This document shows, in pieces, positions 1 through 7,100 of a stretch of DNA of 8,874 nt. The position numbers and the translations under genes are program-made. Location of the stretch: positions 1-8,874 of the forward strand of contig DATDOO010000201.1 in assembly GCA_035293245.1 (NCBI GenBank). The letters are read 5' to 3'. The notes beneath the pieces were generated by a model. The model searched no databases, was not told the origin of the DNA, and saw only the letters and a program-made list of their open reading frames with translations. The DNA is from DATDOO01 sp035293245. GTDB lineage: Bacteria; Pseudomonadota; Gammaproteobacteria; Methylococcales; Methylococcaceae. Position 1 is the stretch's first letter. Every line of letters starts with the position of its first letter.

Positions 1-61
1 CGTCGATAACCACCACCACGTGGTTGTTGGAATGCAGATCAATTCCGCAATAAAGTGCCAT
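1..61 (-). CDS. IS110-family transposase, N-terminal fragment cut by the window edge
   Basis: Twenty codons are visible, reading MALYCGIDLHSNNHVVVVID from the ATG at 61-59. This is the typical start of IS110/IS1111-family DEDD transposases. The Asp in GIDLHSNN is the first acidic residue of their RuvC-like catalytic domain. IS110 enzymes move an element through a circular intermediate and do not make the target duplications usual for DDE transposases. A strong Shine-Dalgarno sequence (GAGGAGG on the minus strand, 73-67) sits five bases before the ATG, which supports this start. The rest of the gene lies left of position 1, so it cannot be judged intact or broken. The family call rests on recognising the N-terminal motif and is fairly secure. 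The choice between the IS110 and IS1111 subgroups cannot be made from 20 residues. Confidence 0.85.
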   Translation of the reverse strand, partial: MALYCGIDLHSNNHVVVVID

Positions 62-63
62 GA

Positions 64-121
64 CAGCCTCCTCGTTTCTCGATTCACCCAGGCCAGTGTT
101 ACCACCGGCCCGAGGAGGCTG
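64..121 (-). promoter_or_regulatory. Stem-loop masking the transposase ribosome binding site
   Basis: The 11-base arms at 64-74 and 111-121 are perfect inverted repeats (cagcctcctcg and cgaggaggctg). The 36-base interval contains a second hairpin at 91-110 (GGCC-arms, eight pairs with one mismatch). On a minus-strand transcript the arm at 74-64 contains the GAGGAGG Shine-Dalgarno sequence, two bases from the ATG. A transcript entering from outside the element would carry both arms and hide the ribosome binding site. One starting inside the loop would not. Other insertion sequences, such as IS10 and IS200, use this arrangement to avoid activation by read-through transcription. The repeat is directly visible and its function is inferred. 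The arms might instead be subterminal repeats recognised by the transposase. Confidence 0.5.
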
Positions 122-226
122 GCTAGAGGATTATCAGGTTATGGCGGTTTTGTTTTATATCCAAACAAACAAAATTCAAACATGTTGAACGCCATCTACA
201 GCAAATAATATTGTGGAGATTAATAA

Positions 227-469
227 ATGATAAATTACAATATTCATCAGTGGTTGCTAATAACTCTGGCGGCTCTGATAGGGTTGTGTGGTGGTGCGCT
301 AATTATATTTCGCGTCTGTAAGCGTGGTAATTTATCCTTTTTGAAGCTTATTTTGGGGTTGGAAAAAGGCGAATATTACGCGCTATATACCCCATCTGAA
401 AAAATCCTTCTCCTGCTAATCGCCGCCATATCATTAAGCATAGTGCTTATTGCAATGAAGCTTGGTTAA
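227..469 (+). CDS. Small two-helix membrane protein, unknown function
   Basis: This 80-residue protein has two hydrophobic stretches, about residues 9-28 (LLITLAALIGLCGGALIIF) and 58-78 (EKILLLLIAAISLSIVLIAM). Between them lies a short basic and polar segment, so it is probably an inner-membrane hairpin. The start is supported by GGAGA at 215-219, seven bases before the ATG. I do not recognise the family. The gene is much more AT-rich than the genes from 1182 onward, as expected for transferred DNA. It is followed directly by a second small membrane gene, and the pair probably shares a transcript. Lying between a transposase and an RHS remnant, it could be an immunity protein or other cargo of a former RHS locus, but nothing in the sequence itself shows that. 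A weak promoter-like pair is noted among the rejected items. Confidence 0.6.
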   Translation: MINYNIHQWLLITLAALIGLCGGALIIFRVCKRGNLSFLKLILGLEKGEYYALYTPSEKILLLLIAAISLSIVLIAMKLG

Positions 470-482
470 GAGGCATGCTAAA

Positions 483-842
483 GTGGTCGATTTGCTTGCC
501 GCAATTTTGGTTGCAATGTCGTTCTTGTTTTTCTTTTTTGTAATTTATCAAATTATTCGATTGGGTTTTCTTATTTATAAGATGTCTTCTTTCTCTGTGA
601 GGAGGATATTCCCAATCGCGTTATTTTTAATGCCGTCTATTCTGCCTGAATCGTCCATCCAACTTAGACGAAGGCTGATGAAGTATTTTGTCTGGGGTGT
701 TTTCCTAAGCGTCTTCATCATAGCTATCTCTATAGCCAAGAAATCGTCGGCAACTGGCAACGCTGTGGCACTGCGGGAAAACGGCCACGCCATCAAATAT
801 GAATATGATCGGATGAACGCGATAAGGTGTGCAGATTTATAG
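483..842 (+). CDS. Small membrane protein with an RHS-like C-terminal tail
   Basis: I favour the GTG start at 483 because AAGAGG lies at 468-473, nine bases upstream. A TTG at 462 would add seven residues, overlap the previous gene by eight bases and has a poorer binding site. From GTG the protein is 119 residues. It has a long hydrophobic segment near the N-terminus (LLAAILVAMSFLFFFFVIYQ and following) and a second at VWGVFLSVFIIAISIA. A basic stretch (RRRLMKYF) stands before the second helix. The body is AT-rich like its upstream partner. After about position 750 the composition rises, and the last residues include RENGHAIKYEYDRMNAI. That segment resembles an RHS YD repeat rather than a natural end of a membrane protein. 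The gene may therefore be a 3'-truncated membrane protein that reads into RHS remnant DNA. The function is unknown. Confidence 0.5.
   Translation: MVDLLAAILVAMSFLFFFFVIYQIIRLGFLIYKMSSFSVRRIFPIALFLMPSILPESSIQLRRRLMKYFVWGVFLSVFIIAISIAKKSSATGNAVALRENGHAIKYEYDRMNAIRCADL
774..824 (+). other. YD-repeat-like segment at the end of the membrane ORF
   Basis: The 17 codons encode RENGHAIKYEYDRMNAI, which fits the RHS/YD repeat pattern of Gly, a Tyr-x-Tyr-Asp core and a hydrophobic residue five positions later. It lies in a different reading frame from the RHS fragment that starts at 886, and stop codons separate the two (TAG at 840-842, TAA at 877-879). The simplest reading is one ancestral RHS coding stretch, damaged by a frameshift or deletion between about 825 and 890. 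A single repeat is weak evidence, so a chance match is possible. Confidence 0.4.
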
Positions 843-885
843 GATGCTGCCGACAGCAGGAGGCGCATCATTCGAGTAATTTCAA

Positions 886-1143
886 ATGAAATATTTCTCC
901 ACCGACCCCGGCCATCAGCCCCTCAACGCCGACGGCTGCACGGAAAGCCGAACTTACGATGAACTGAGCCGCCTGACGCAGAGCAAGGACGCCCAGAACA
1001 CCACCACTCGTTATGCTTACGACCTGCTGGGCAACCGCGCCCGCGTCACCGACGCCGGAAGCTGCGTTACAACCTTCGAGTACGACGACTGGGTAGTTTC
1101 CAGGCCTGGCCGCTCAGACGTTCATCCTAGCCCTCTCCAGTGA
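886..1143 (+). pseudogene. RHS/YD-repeat protein fragment
   Basis: The frame encodes three successive YD motifs: RTYDELSRLTQ, TRYAYDLLGNRARVTDA and TTFEYDDW. The spacing of about 20 residues is that of RHS-family repeats, which build the large beta-barrel shell around polymorphic toxins. Intact RHS proteins usually exceed 1,000 residues, and only about 70 residues of repeat are left here. The match ends at about 1092. The last 17 codons (VVSRPGRSDVHPSPLQ) are unrelated and run to a stop inside a small inverted repeat at 1131-1149. No convincing ribosome binding site precedes the ATG at 886, and an in-frame stop lies just upstream at 877-879. This is a decayed internal piece of an RHS gene rather than a working gene. 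Whether any protein is still made cannot be told. Confidence 0.7.
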
Positions 1144-1149
1144 AGAGGG
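1131..1149. repeat. Short inverted repeat at the end of the RHS remnant
   Basis: The arms ccctct (1131-1136) and agaggg (1144-1149) are a perfect six-base inverted repeat around a seven-base loop. It marks the region where RHS similarity has ended and the next gene's leader begins. No run of T follows, so it is not a convincing terminator. It may be one copy of a dispersed intergenic repeat, which one window cannot show. Confidence 0.4.
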
Positions 1150-1181
1150 ATTGAGAACCAACCACCAACAGAGGACTGATC

Positions 1182-2651
1182 ATGAAAACCAGCAAACTGA
1201 CCTTGGCTGTGGCCTCCGCCCTCGGCCTGTCCGCATTCGCCGGCGGTGCCTCTGCTTACGGCCCGACGGAAAACTACGACTACGAACTGCGCATCTCCGG
1301 CAGTTCCGCTCAGGACGAAGCTCTGGAGTCGGTGCTCGACAGCGGCTCCCACGGCTTGTGCCTGGACAACCGGGATGTATGGTCCTACAACAACAGCAAA
1401 TCCGACTACCGGGCGGTAAGCTGCAGAACCGACGCCGGCAAAGTTCCGGGTTTGACGGACACCAACGGCGACGGCGTCATCAAGGCATTGGTGTTCAAGC
1501 GTTCCCGCGGTGGTTCGGCCCTGGGCGTACAGCCCCTGGCCCGCGACAAGGCCATTCCGGGCATCGACAAGTCCACCTGCTCCGCGGGTTCCACCGTCGT
1601 CGGCGCGACATACAACTGCACCGGCCTGACTTCCGTCAAGTCCGACGTGGGCTTGTCCGACGTGGATCCGGCCATTTTCCGCAACGCCGACAATACGCCC
1701 TACGAGCCTGATGCGGCCGCCGCGTACGTCAATTTCCCGATGACGGACGCCGACGTGACCAATCTGGAAATCAGGTCCGCCGCCGCGCTGATCTTCGGCA
1801 TTCCGGTAACCCTGAACTTCCGCGACGCCCTGCAGGACGCCATGATCACCAATGGCGATCTGGTTCTGGGCTGCGACGACAGCGCAGCGAACCGTGACTT
1901 GGAAGCGTGCATGCCCAGTCTGAGTAAATCCGCCCTTGGTTCCGTGATGAGCGGGTCTCTGGCTGATTGGAGCCAACTGGACGTCCCTGGGCTGGCAATG
2001 CCCGCTTCGGGCGACACAGCGCCCAAGCTGTGCCGCCGCGTCAGCGGTTCCGGCACGCAGGCGGCCTACCACGTGAAAATCCTGTACAACCCTTGCGCGG
2101 GCGGCGCTTCCGGAGCGTCCATGCTCTCCGCAGACGGTTTGAACGTATTCGAACACAGCACCTCGGCCGGCGTACGCACCTGCCTGAATGACCAGCACAA
2201 CGCCGGCAATTACGCCATCGGCCTGCTTTCCGCGGAAAGCAGGCCCAGCAGCACGCGCAACTATCGCTGGATCAAGGTGGACGGCGTATCGCCCTCTCTG
2301 CAGAACGCCGCGAGGGGCAAGTATCCGATCGTGGTGGAGCCGACCTTCCAGTGGCGCAAGTCCACGGTCAGCAATCCGCTGTCCGGCGGCAAATTGAAGC
2401 TCGCCGAGGCAATTGTCTCCATCGCCGCCAAACCGACGACCATCGCCGCCCGCAACGCTGCTTTCACTTACGGCGGCCTGGAGACCGGCTACCTGGCGAC
2501 GCTGCCCAACACCACGTCCCCGACCGTGCCGTTCAGCACGGCGGCGCCGGTGTGGGCCTACAGCCATGCCGCCAATGGCGCCGTGCTGGACAACTGCCGC
2601 CCCCCTCACATTTACGATCCGGTTACCGCGACTCCGTCATCCGGCCTGTAA
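1182..2651 (+). CDS. Secreted PstS-like periplasmic binding protein
   Basis: This 489-residue protein starts at ATG 1182 after GAGGA (1171-1175, six-base spacing). Residues 1-25 form a signal peptide with a Lys-containing head, a hydrophobic core and an ASA cleavage site. There is no lipobox. The mature part has landmarks of phosphate-binding PstS proteins in the right order: GSS at 40-42, GLSDVDPAIF at 157-166 (PstS-like G-x-SD), ADWSQLDVPG at 261-270 and RRVSGSGT at 285-292, then NYAIGLLS near 343-350. In PstS the corresponding Ser, Asp, Arg and SGT residues hold phosphate, so this protein may bind phosphate or another oxyanion. Ten cysteines (60, 81, 133, 146, 231, 243, 284, 305, 334, 472) suggest disulfides. 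It is longer than typical PstS (about 320-350 residues), has no C-terminal membrane anchor or sorting signal, and no pstCAB genes follow. Instead an exosortase gene follows about 130 bases downstream. The fold assignment is fairly good and the ligand is unproven. Confidence 0.65.
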   Translation: MKTSKLTLAVASALGLSAFAGGASAYGPTENYDYELRISGSSAQDEALESVLDSGSHGLCLDNRDVWSYNNSKSDYRAVSCRTDAGKVPGLTDTNGDGVIKALVFKRSRGGSALGVQPLARDKAIPGIDKSTCSAGSTVVGATYNCTGLTSVKSDVGLSDVDPAIFRNADNTPYEPDAAAAYVNFPMTDADVTNLEIRSAAALIFGIPVTLNFRDALQDAMITNGDLVLGCDDSAANRDLEACMPSLSKSALGSVMSGSLADWSQLDVPGLAMPASGDTAPKLCRRVSGSGTQAAYHVKILYNPCAGGASGASMLSADGLNVFEHSTSAGVRTCLNDQHNAGNYAIGLLSAESRPSSTRNYRWIKVDGVSPSLQNAARGKYPIVVEPTFQWRKSTVSNPLSGGKLKLAEAIVSIAAKPTTIAARNAAFTYGGLETGYLATLPNTTSPTVPFSTAAPVWAYSHAANGAVLDNCRPPHIYDPVTATPSSGL

Positions 2652-2677
2652 GTTCTTTCCGGGGGCATGATTCCGGC

Positions 2678-2719
2678 CCACCTGACCGTATGCGTCGGCA
2701 GGTGGATTCTTCACTTTTT
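2678..2719 (+). terminator. Possible terminator or attenuator after the binding-protein gene
   Basis: The arms ccacctg (2678-2684) and caggtgg (2699-2705) form a seven-pair stem, with three more pairs possible past a bulged A. A run of five T lies at 2715-2719. The nine-base gap between stem and T-run is longer than in a standard intrinsic terminator, so it may only partly stop transcription. That would let the exosortase genes be expressed at a lower level than the abundant secreted protein. Confidence 0.35.
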
Positions 2720-2779
2720 GGGGTGGTCTGGAAAGGCAGCAGGAAAATGGCCGTGCCCTCGAATCAACGACAGGACCGG

Positions 2780-3358
2780 ATGAACCCACGTACCGCCACC
2801 GCGCCCTGCAACCCGCCGACCAACGGCGCACGATATCGACTGGAGGCGTTTTTGATATATGGGCGCGCATGGCTGCAACCGGCAGTCTTCATTGGCGCTT
2901 ACGCGGGGTTCTACTGGGCCTATTTGCAGATTCCCGATGAGGTGCTCGGGGAACTGTATCACCGTGGTTTCGGTGTCTTTTGCGCCGATTTGATCAATTG
3001 GCTGGCGCCCGTGGAGAAGGTCGCGGCGCTGCAGAATCGGCTGGTATCGGCCCACGCCAATCTGGAAATCGTCCGGGGTTGCGACGGCGCGGGAGCTTTG
3101 TTCCTGATGGTCTCGGCCATTTTGGCATTCCCCTCGACCTTCACAAGGAAACTGACCGGATTATGTGCCGGCGTATTGCTGATGTATTTGCTCAACATCC
3201 TCCGGCTCGGCGGCCTCTATTTCGTAACCGCCCTTCATCGCGACTGGTTTCCGGTGATTCACACCTATCTGGCGCCGACGCTGATCATTGCCGTGGGGTG
3301 CCTCTATTTTGCCTGGTGGGCTTCCGGGCCGGAGCGCAAGCTTGTCGAGCCGTCGTGA
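2780..3358 (+). CDS. Exosortase-family membrane transpeptidase, XrtH-like
   Basis: Exosortases are inner-membrane cysteine enzymes that cut C-terminal sorting signals and pass the exported protein to a surface attachment. From ATG 2780 (AGGA at 2772-2775) the protein has 192 residues. The core reads LEIVRGCDGAGALFLM (Cys101), AFPSTFTRKLTGLCAG, LLNILRLGGLYF (Arg142) and DWFPVIHTYLAP (His161), which gives the Cys-Arg-His set of the family in order. Hydrophobic segments lie near residues 31-50, 104-118, 124-150 and 162-181. The short length and the AFP...KL.G block recall XrtH (IPTLxxWG-specific), but this subtype call is tentative. Other possible starts are ATG 2747, with a cramped binding site, and TTG 2852, with GGAGG five bases before it. 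The last codons overlap the next gene by 17 bases, so translation of the two is probably coupled. No target protein with a sorting tail is encoded in the window. Confidence 0.8.
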   Translation: MNPRTATAPCNPPTNGARYRLEAFLIYGRAWLQPAVFIGAYAGFYWAYLQIPDEVLGELYHRGFGVFCADLINWLAPVEKVAALQNRLVSAHANLEIVRGCDGAGALFLMVSAILAFPSTFTRKLTGLCAGVLLMYLLNILRLGGLYFVTALHRDWFPVIHTYLAPTLIIAVGCLYFAWWASGPERKLVEPS

Positions 3359-4004
3359 ACTGATTGCGCTGTCGTTGAAAGGATTGCTGGCGTGGGCGGC
3401 GTTATCCGCCTTAGGCCTGTATTTCGGGGAGTGGCTGGGAACCGCTTTGTTGCCCCTGATCGAGACGACGATCCGCTGGTTTGCGCCCGAATATGCATCG
3501 ACGTTGACCCTGGTTCCGCAACGGCCCGACGCTTTGATCCAATTGTCCATACGGGTGCTCCAGCCGCTTCAAATAACCGCCAGCCATGCGATTCCACAGG
3601 GGAAGGAACTGACCATGGGCACCCATTTGATGCACACCCTCGTTCCTGGGGTCATCGAACTGTCGATCTTGTCGGTTTGGCCCGTTCGTGACTGGGTGCA
3701 GCGTCTTGGGTTGCTACTGCTCGGGCTGGTTTCGGCCCTCTTGGTCGTGGCGGTTACGGTGCCGCCCTTGTTGCTGGGGCTGCTGGAAATCAGTCTGCAG
3801 GAAGTCGCACAGCAGTTTAACGAGGCACGCCCGGAGCCGTTCATCCTGCACTGGATGATCTTCTGCGAAACGGGCGGGCGTTGGTTGCTGGCGATTGGAG
3901 TGGCGTGGGGGTGTATTTTGTTGCTGCATAAGCTCGTTATTAATCAGGCCCTTAAATATCCTGTGCAGCGTAGACCGCGGCAGGATGCTGAAAGTAGGCA
4001 CTGA
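3342..4004 (+). CDS. Exosortase-associated multi-pass membrane protein
   Basis: The TTG at 3342 is the best start. GGAG at 3331-3334 lies seven bases upstream, and the gene then overlaps the end of the exosortase gene by 17 bases. An in-frame TTG at 3288 would add 18 low-quality residues and has no good binding site. The 220-residue product has hydrophobic segments at about 8-28, 95-112, 120-148 and 181-199. Between the first two is a region of about 60 residues (FAPEYASTLTLVPQRPDALIQLS...) that probably faces the periplasm. The tail is basic (QRRPRQDAESRH) and probably cytoplasmic. Short exosortases of the XrtH type are accompanied by a membrane partner of this size and position, and I assign it that role from context more than from a clear motif. 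Its biochemical activity is not known. It may stabilise the sortase or help present or attach substrate. Confidence 0.6.
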   Translation: MSSRRELIALSLKGLLAWAALSALGLYFGEWLGTALLPLIETTIRWFAPEYASTLTLVPQRPDALIQLSIRVLQPLQITASHAIPQGKELTMGTHLMHTLVPGVIELSILSVWPVRDWVQRLGLLLLGLVSALLVVAVTVPPLLLGLLEISLQEVAQQFNEARPEPFILHWMIFCETGGRWLLAIGVAWGCILLLHKLVINQALKYPVQRRPRQDAESRH

Positions 4005-4054
4005 TGTGCTCAGGCAAAACCGAAATGCGGTTCATGAAGTCCACGGCCTTTCCT

Positions 4055-4084
4055 CTCCATGGAGCGCGGCGGCTACGGCGCCGC
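4055..4084. terminator. Weak hairpins between convergent genes
   Basis: The 116 bases between the two stop codons contain a perfect ten-base palindrome, ctccatggag (4055-4064), and a six-pair GC hairpin with arms at 4066-4071 and 4079-4084. Either could help end transcription of the convergent genes. Neither is followed by a clear T-run on either strand, so intrinsic termination is doubtful. Confidence 0.25.
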
Positions 4085-4120
4085 TGTGTCTTATCGGGGC
4101 ATCGGCGGATACGCTCACGG

Positions 4121-7100
4121 TTACTCGCGTACGATTTTCACCTTGACGCGATGCTCCACGCGATCGTCGAGCAGCGGGATGCTGCTTTCATGCCGTTCGA
4201 CGCCATCCAGGGTGACAGTCGACCCGGGCGCGTCGGCCGTCGTTTGCAAGACATGGATGTGGTAAATCGTCTCCTCGTAGCGATAGCGCATTTTGAAATC
4301 CGTCCAATCCGAAGGAAGGCACGGCTCGATACGCAAGGAATCTCCCTCTCGCTTGAGCCCCAGCAGCGATTCCGTGATGAGCCGGTACATCCAGCCGGCG
4401 GAGCCGGTGTACCAAGTCCATCCGCCGCGGCCGGTATGCGGCGCAACCGCGTACACGTCGGCGGCTACCACATAAGGTTCCACTTTGTAGGTCGCGATAC
4501 CTTCCGGAGATTTGCCGTGGTTCACCGGGTTGATCATGGCCAATAGCTCCCAGGCTCGCGCGCTGTCACCCAGGCGCGCGAAGGCCATCGCCGCCCAGAT
4601 GGCGCCATGGGTGTATTGGCCGCCGTTCTCCCGGACGCCCGGCACATAGCCCCTGATATAGCCGGGGTCGAGCGTCGAGGCATTGAACGGCGGGTCCAGG
4701 AGCTGAATCAGCGCCGCTTCGCGACGGACCAGACGTTCACTCACCGCTTGCATGGCCTGCAAGGCGCGTTCGGGCGCACCGGCCCCGGAGAGCACGGACC
4801 AGCTTTGGGCGATGGAATCGATTTGGCATTCGGGGTTGCTTGCCGAACCCAAGGGCGTGCCATCGTCGAAGTAAGCGCGGCGATACCACGCACCATCCCA
4901 GCCGTGTCGCTCGATGTTCCGGCGCAGTTGCAGTCGCTCGGCGTGGCAGCGTTCGGCGAAAGGCATGTCTCCGCGCACGCGCGCCAGCTCGGCAAACTGG
5001 CTGAGCACTTCACAAAGGAAAAAGCCCAGCCAGACGCTTTCGCCCTTGCCGCCCATCCCGACCAGGTTCATGCCGTCGTTCCAGTCGCCGGAGCCCATCA
5101 GCGGCAGGCCGTGCGCACCGAAGCTCAGGCCCCGCAGGACGGCGCGCACGCCGTGTTGGTACAAACTGGCGACTTCTTCGGAGCGGCCGGGTAGATCGTA
5201 GTAGGAGTCTTCCTCGGCGTTGACCGGGCGCCCCTCCAGAAAGGGCGCCTGCTCGTCCAGCACGGCGAGGTCGCCCGTGGTCAGAACGTAACGACAGGTC
5301 GCCAGCGGCAACCAGAGATAATCGTCCGAGCAGTGCGTCCGCACACCGCGGCCTGACGGGGGATGCCACCAATGCTGAACATCGCCTTCGCTGAACTGGC
5401 GCGCCGCGCACAGGAGCAGATGCTTGCGCACTCGGTGCGGTTCGGCGTGAACCAGCGCCATGACATCCTGCAACTGATCGCGAAAACCGAAAGCGCCGCC
5501 CGACTGATAGTAGCCGCTGCGTCCCCACAGGCGGCAGGAGAGCGTCTGATACAAGAGCCAGCCGTTGGCCAGTACGTCGACGGTCGGATCGGGCGTTTCC
5601 ACCTGCACCGCATCGAGCGTGTGGTTCCAGTGCAGCCACACCGCTTCAAGCGCTTCGCGCGCGGCGGCCGAGCCACGAAAGCGCTGCACTAAAGCGTTCG
5701 CATCGTCGGCATCTCGCCCCGCGCCCAGCTTGAAGACGAACGACCGCTCTTGGCCCGCGGCCAGATCAAATGCGACCTGGAGCGCGGCGCAGGGATCCAG
5801 GGCCGCTCCGACCTTGCCGGAAAGTCGCGCCCGATTCATGGCGGCCGGTTTTCGGAGGGTGCCGTTGCGCCCGAGGAATTCGGTGCGGTCGCCGCTGATG
5901 GTGCGGGCTGCGTCGTCCACGTCGAAGAACGCAACGCGATCGGCGAACTCCGTGTTGTAAGGGTTGCGGGCGAACAACGCGCCGCTCTGGATGGCGCAAT
6001 CGGTGACCACGTGCGGGGTCGATTTCGCGCGCAAATCGCCCAGCACCCACTCCACGTAGCCCGTCGCGGTGAGCCGCCGCTGCCGGGCCGACTCGTTGCG
6101 TACCTTCAGCACCGAGAACTTGACCGCAGCGTCCAGGGCCACGTAAACCGTGAGTTCCGAGCGGATCCCGTCTTCGTTGTGCTCGAAGACGCTGTAGCCG
6201 AATCCGTGCCGGCTGATATAACCCCCCGCTCCCGGGCAGGGCAATGGCGTGGGGGACCAGAAGTGGCCGCTCTCTTCGTCGCGGAGGTAAAAGGCTTCTC
6301 CGCCCGAATCGCACACCGGATCGTTATGCCAGGGCGTAAGCCGGTACTCGTGGGCGTTTTCGCTCCACGTGTAGGCTTGGCCATTTTCGGAGACGACGGT
6401 TCCAAAGTGCGGATTCGCCAGCACATTCACCCAGGGCGCCGGCGTCGCTTGACCGGGCGCAAGCGTTATGACGTATTCGCGTCCATCGGCGGTGAATCCG
6501 CCCAGTCCGTTGCAGAGGATCAGGTCGTGGCGCGCTAACTCGGCCGCCGGGGCGTTGGGGAGGTGGCTTCGGCTCGGTTTGAAGCGCGGAACCCGCACTT
6601 CCATGGCACCGCGACGGTTGACTTGTTCTGCCAGCGTTCCCCGGCTGTCGGTGATGATGGCGCGCGCGACCGACTGGATCAACATGCGGTCCTCGCTGGA
6701 TATCTGCTCCGCGTGCCGCACAAAGATTCCGCCCGGCCGATCGATCATGTGGGCTTCGACACCCCCGGCAATCAGCCCCATGATTTGATCGTGCAGCACT
6801 TGCCGATAGGCGGCGCGGTCTTCGTTCCAGATCATCAGGTCCACGGCGAGGCCCTTTAAGCGCCAGTACGCGTGGGCCCTTACCAGTTGGCGCGCCAGAT
6901 CGATATTGCCCGAGTCCTTGATTTGCAGCAGCACGATCGGCAGATCGCCGGAAATGGCGTAGGCCCACAGACCGGATTGCCCACGGCGATTACCGATGAC
7001 GACGCCGGCGTCCGCGCGCAGCAAGGAATGGGCGTAGATCACCGAATTGGCGAGGCGTCCGTAAAGTTGCGCCTCGGCCTCGGTGGCGTTGAGCTGCCGC

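Larger units (their letters stand above)
1..125 (-). mobile_element. End of an IS110/IS1111-type insertion sequence, outer boundary uncertain
   Basis: The transposase start and its GC-rich, strongly structured leader (64-121) belong to an insertion sequence that enters the window from the left. Composition changes sharply to AT-rich DNA from about position 130. I therefore place the element end near 121-130, but this is an estimate. IS110-family elements often lack terminal inverted repeats and target duplications, so no sharp end can be read from one side only. In the IS110 subgroup the DNA upstream of the transposase can encode the bridge RNA that guides target choice. If so here, the element could extend further right, up to about 226. 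Confidence 0.45.

Noticed and set aside
149..189. AT-rich inverted repeats (tttgttt/aaacaaa and ttcaa/ttgaa)
   Set aside because: They are short and AT-only or nearly so, as expected by chance in this AT-rich stretch, and they lack a GC stem for a terminator.
185..211. Promoter-like pair TTGAAC and TAATAT before the first small gene
   Set aside because: The spacing is only 15 bases, each box matches four of six consensus bases, and transcription would start within or after the ribosome binding site.
1122..2609. Long minus-strand open frame of 495 codons opposite the secreted protein
   Set aside because: Its composition is Gly/Arg/Ala/Val-rich with no domain or membrane pattern. It mirrors a plus-strand gene that has a signal peptide, a ribosome binding site and family landmarks.
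2560..2750. Search for a frameshifted sorting signal at the end of the PstS-like protein
   Set aside because: None of the three plus-strand frames shows a motif, hydrophobic helix and basic tail in sequence. The natural end, TATPSSGL, is polar.
2351..2779. Upstream extension of the exosortase reading frame into the binding-protein gene
   Set aside because: The frame happens to stay open, but the extra residues overlap a better-supported gene by 300 bases and do not resemble exosortases.
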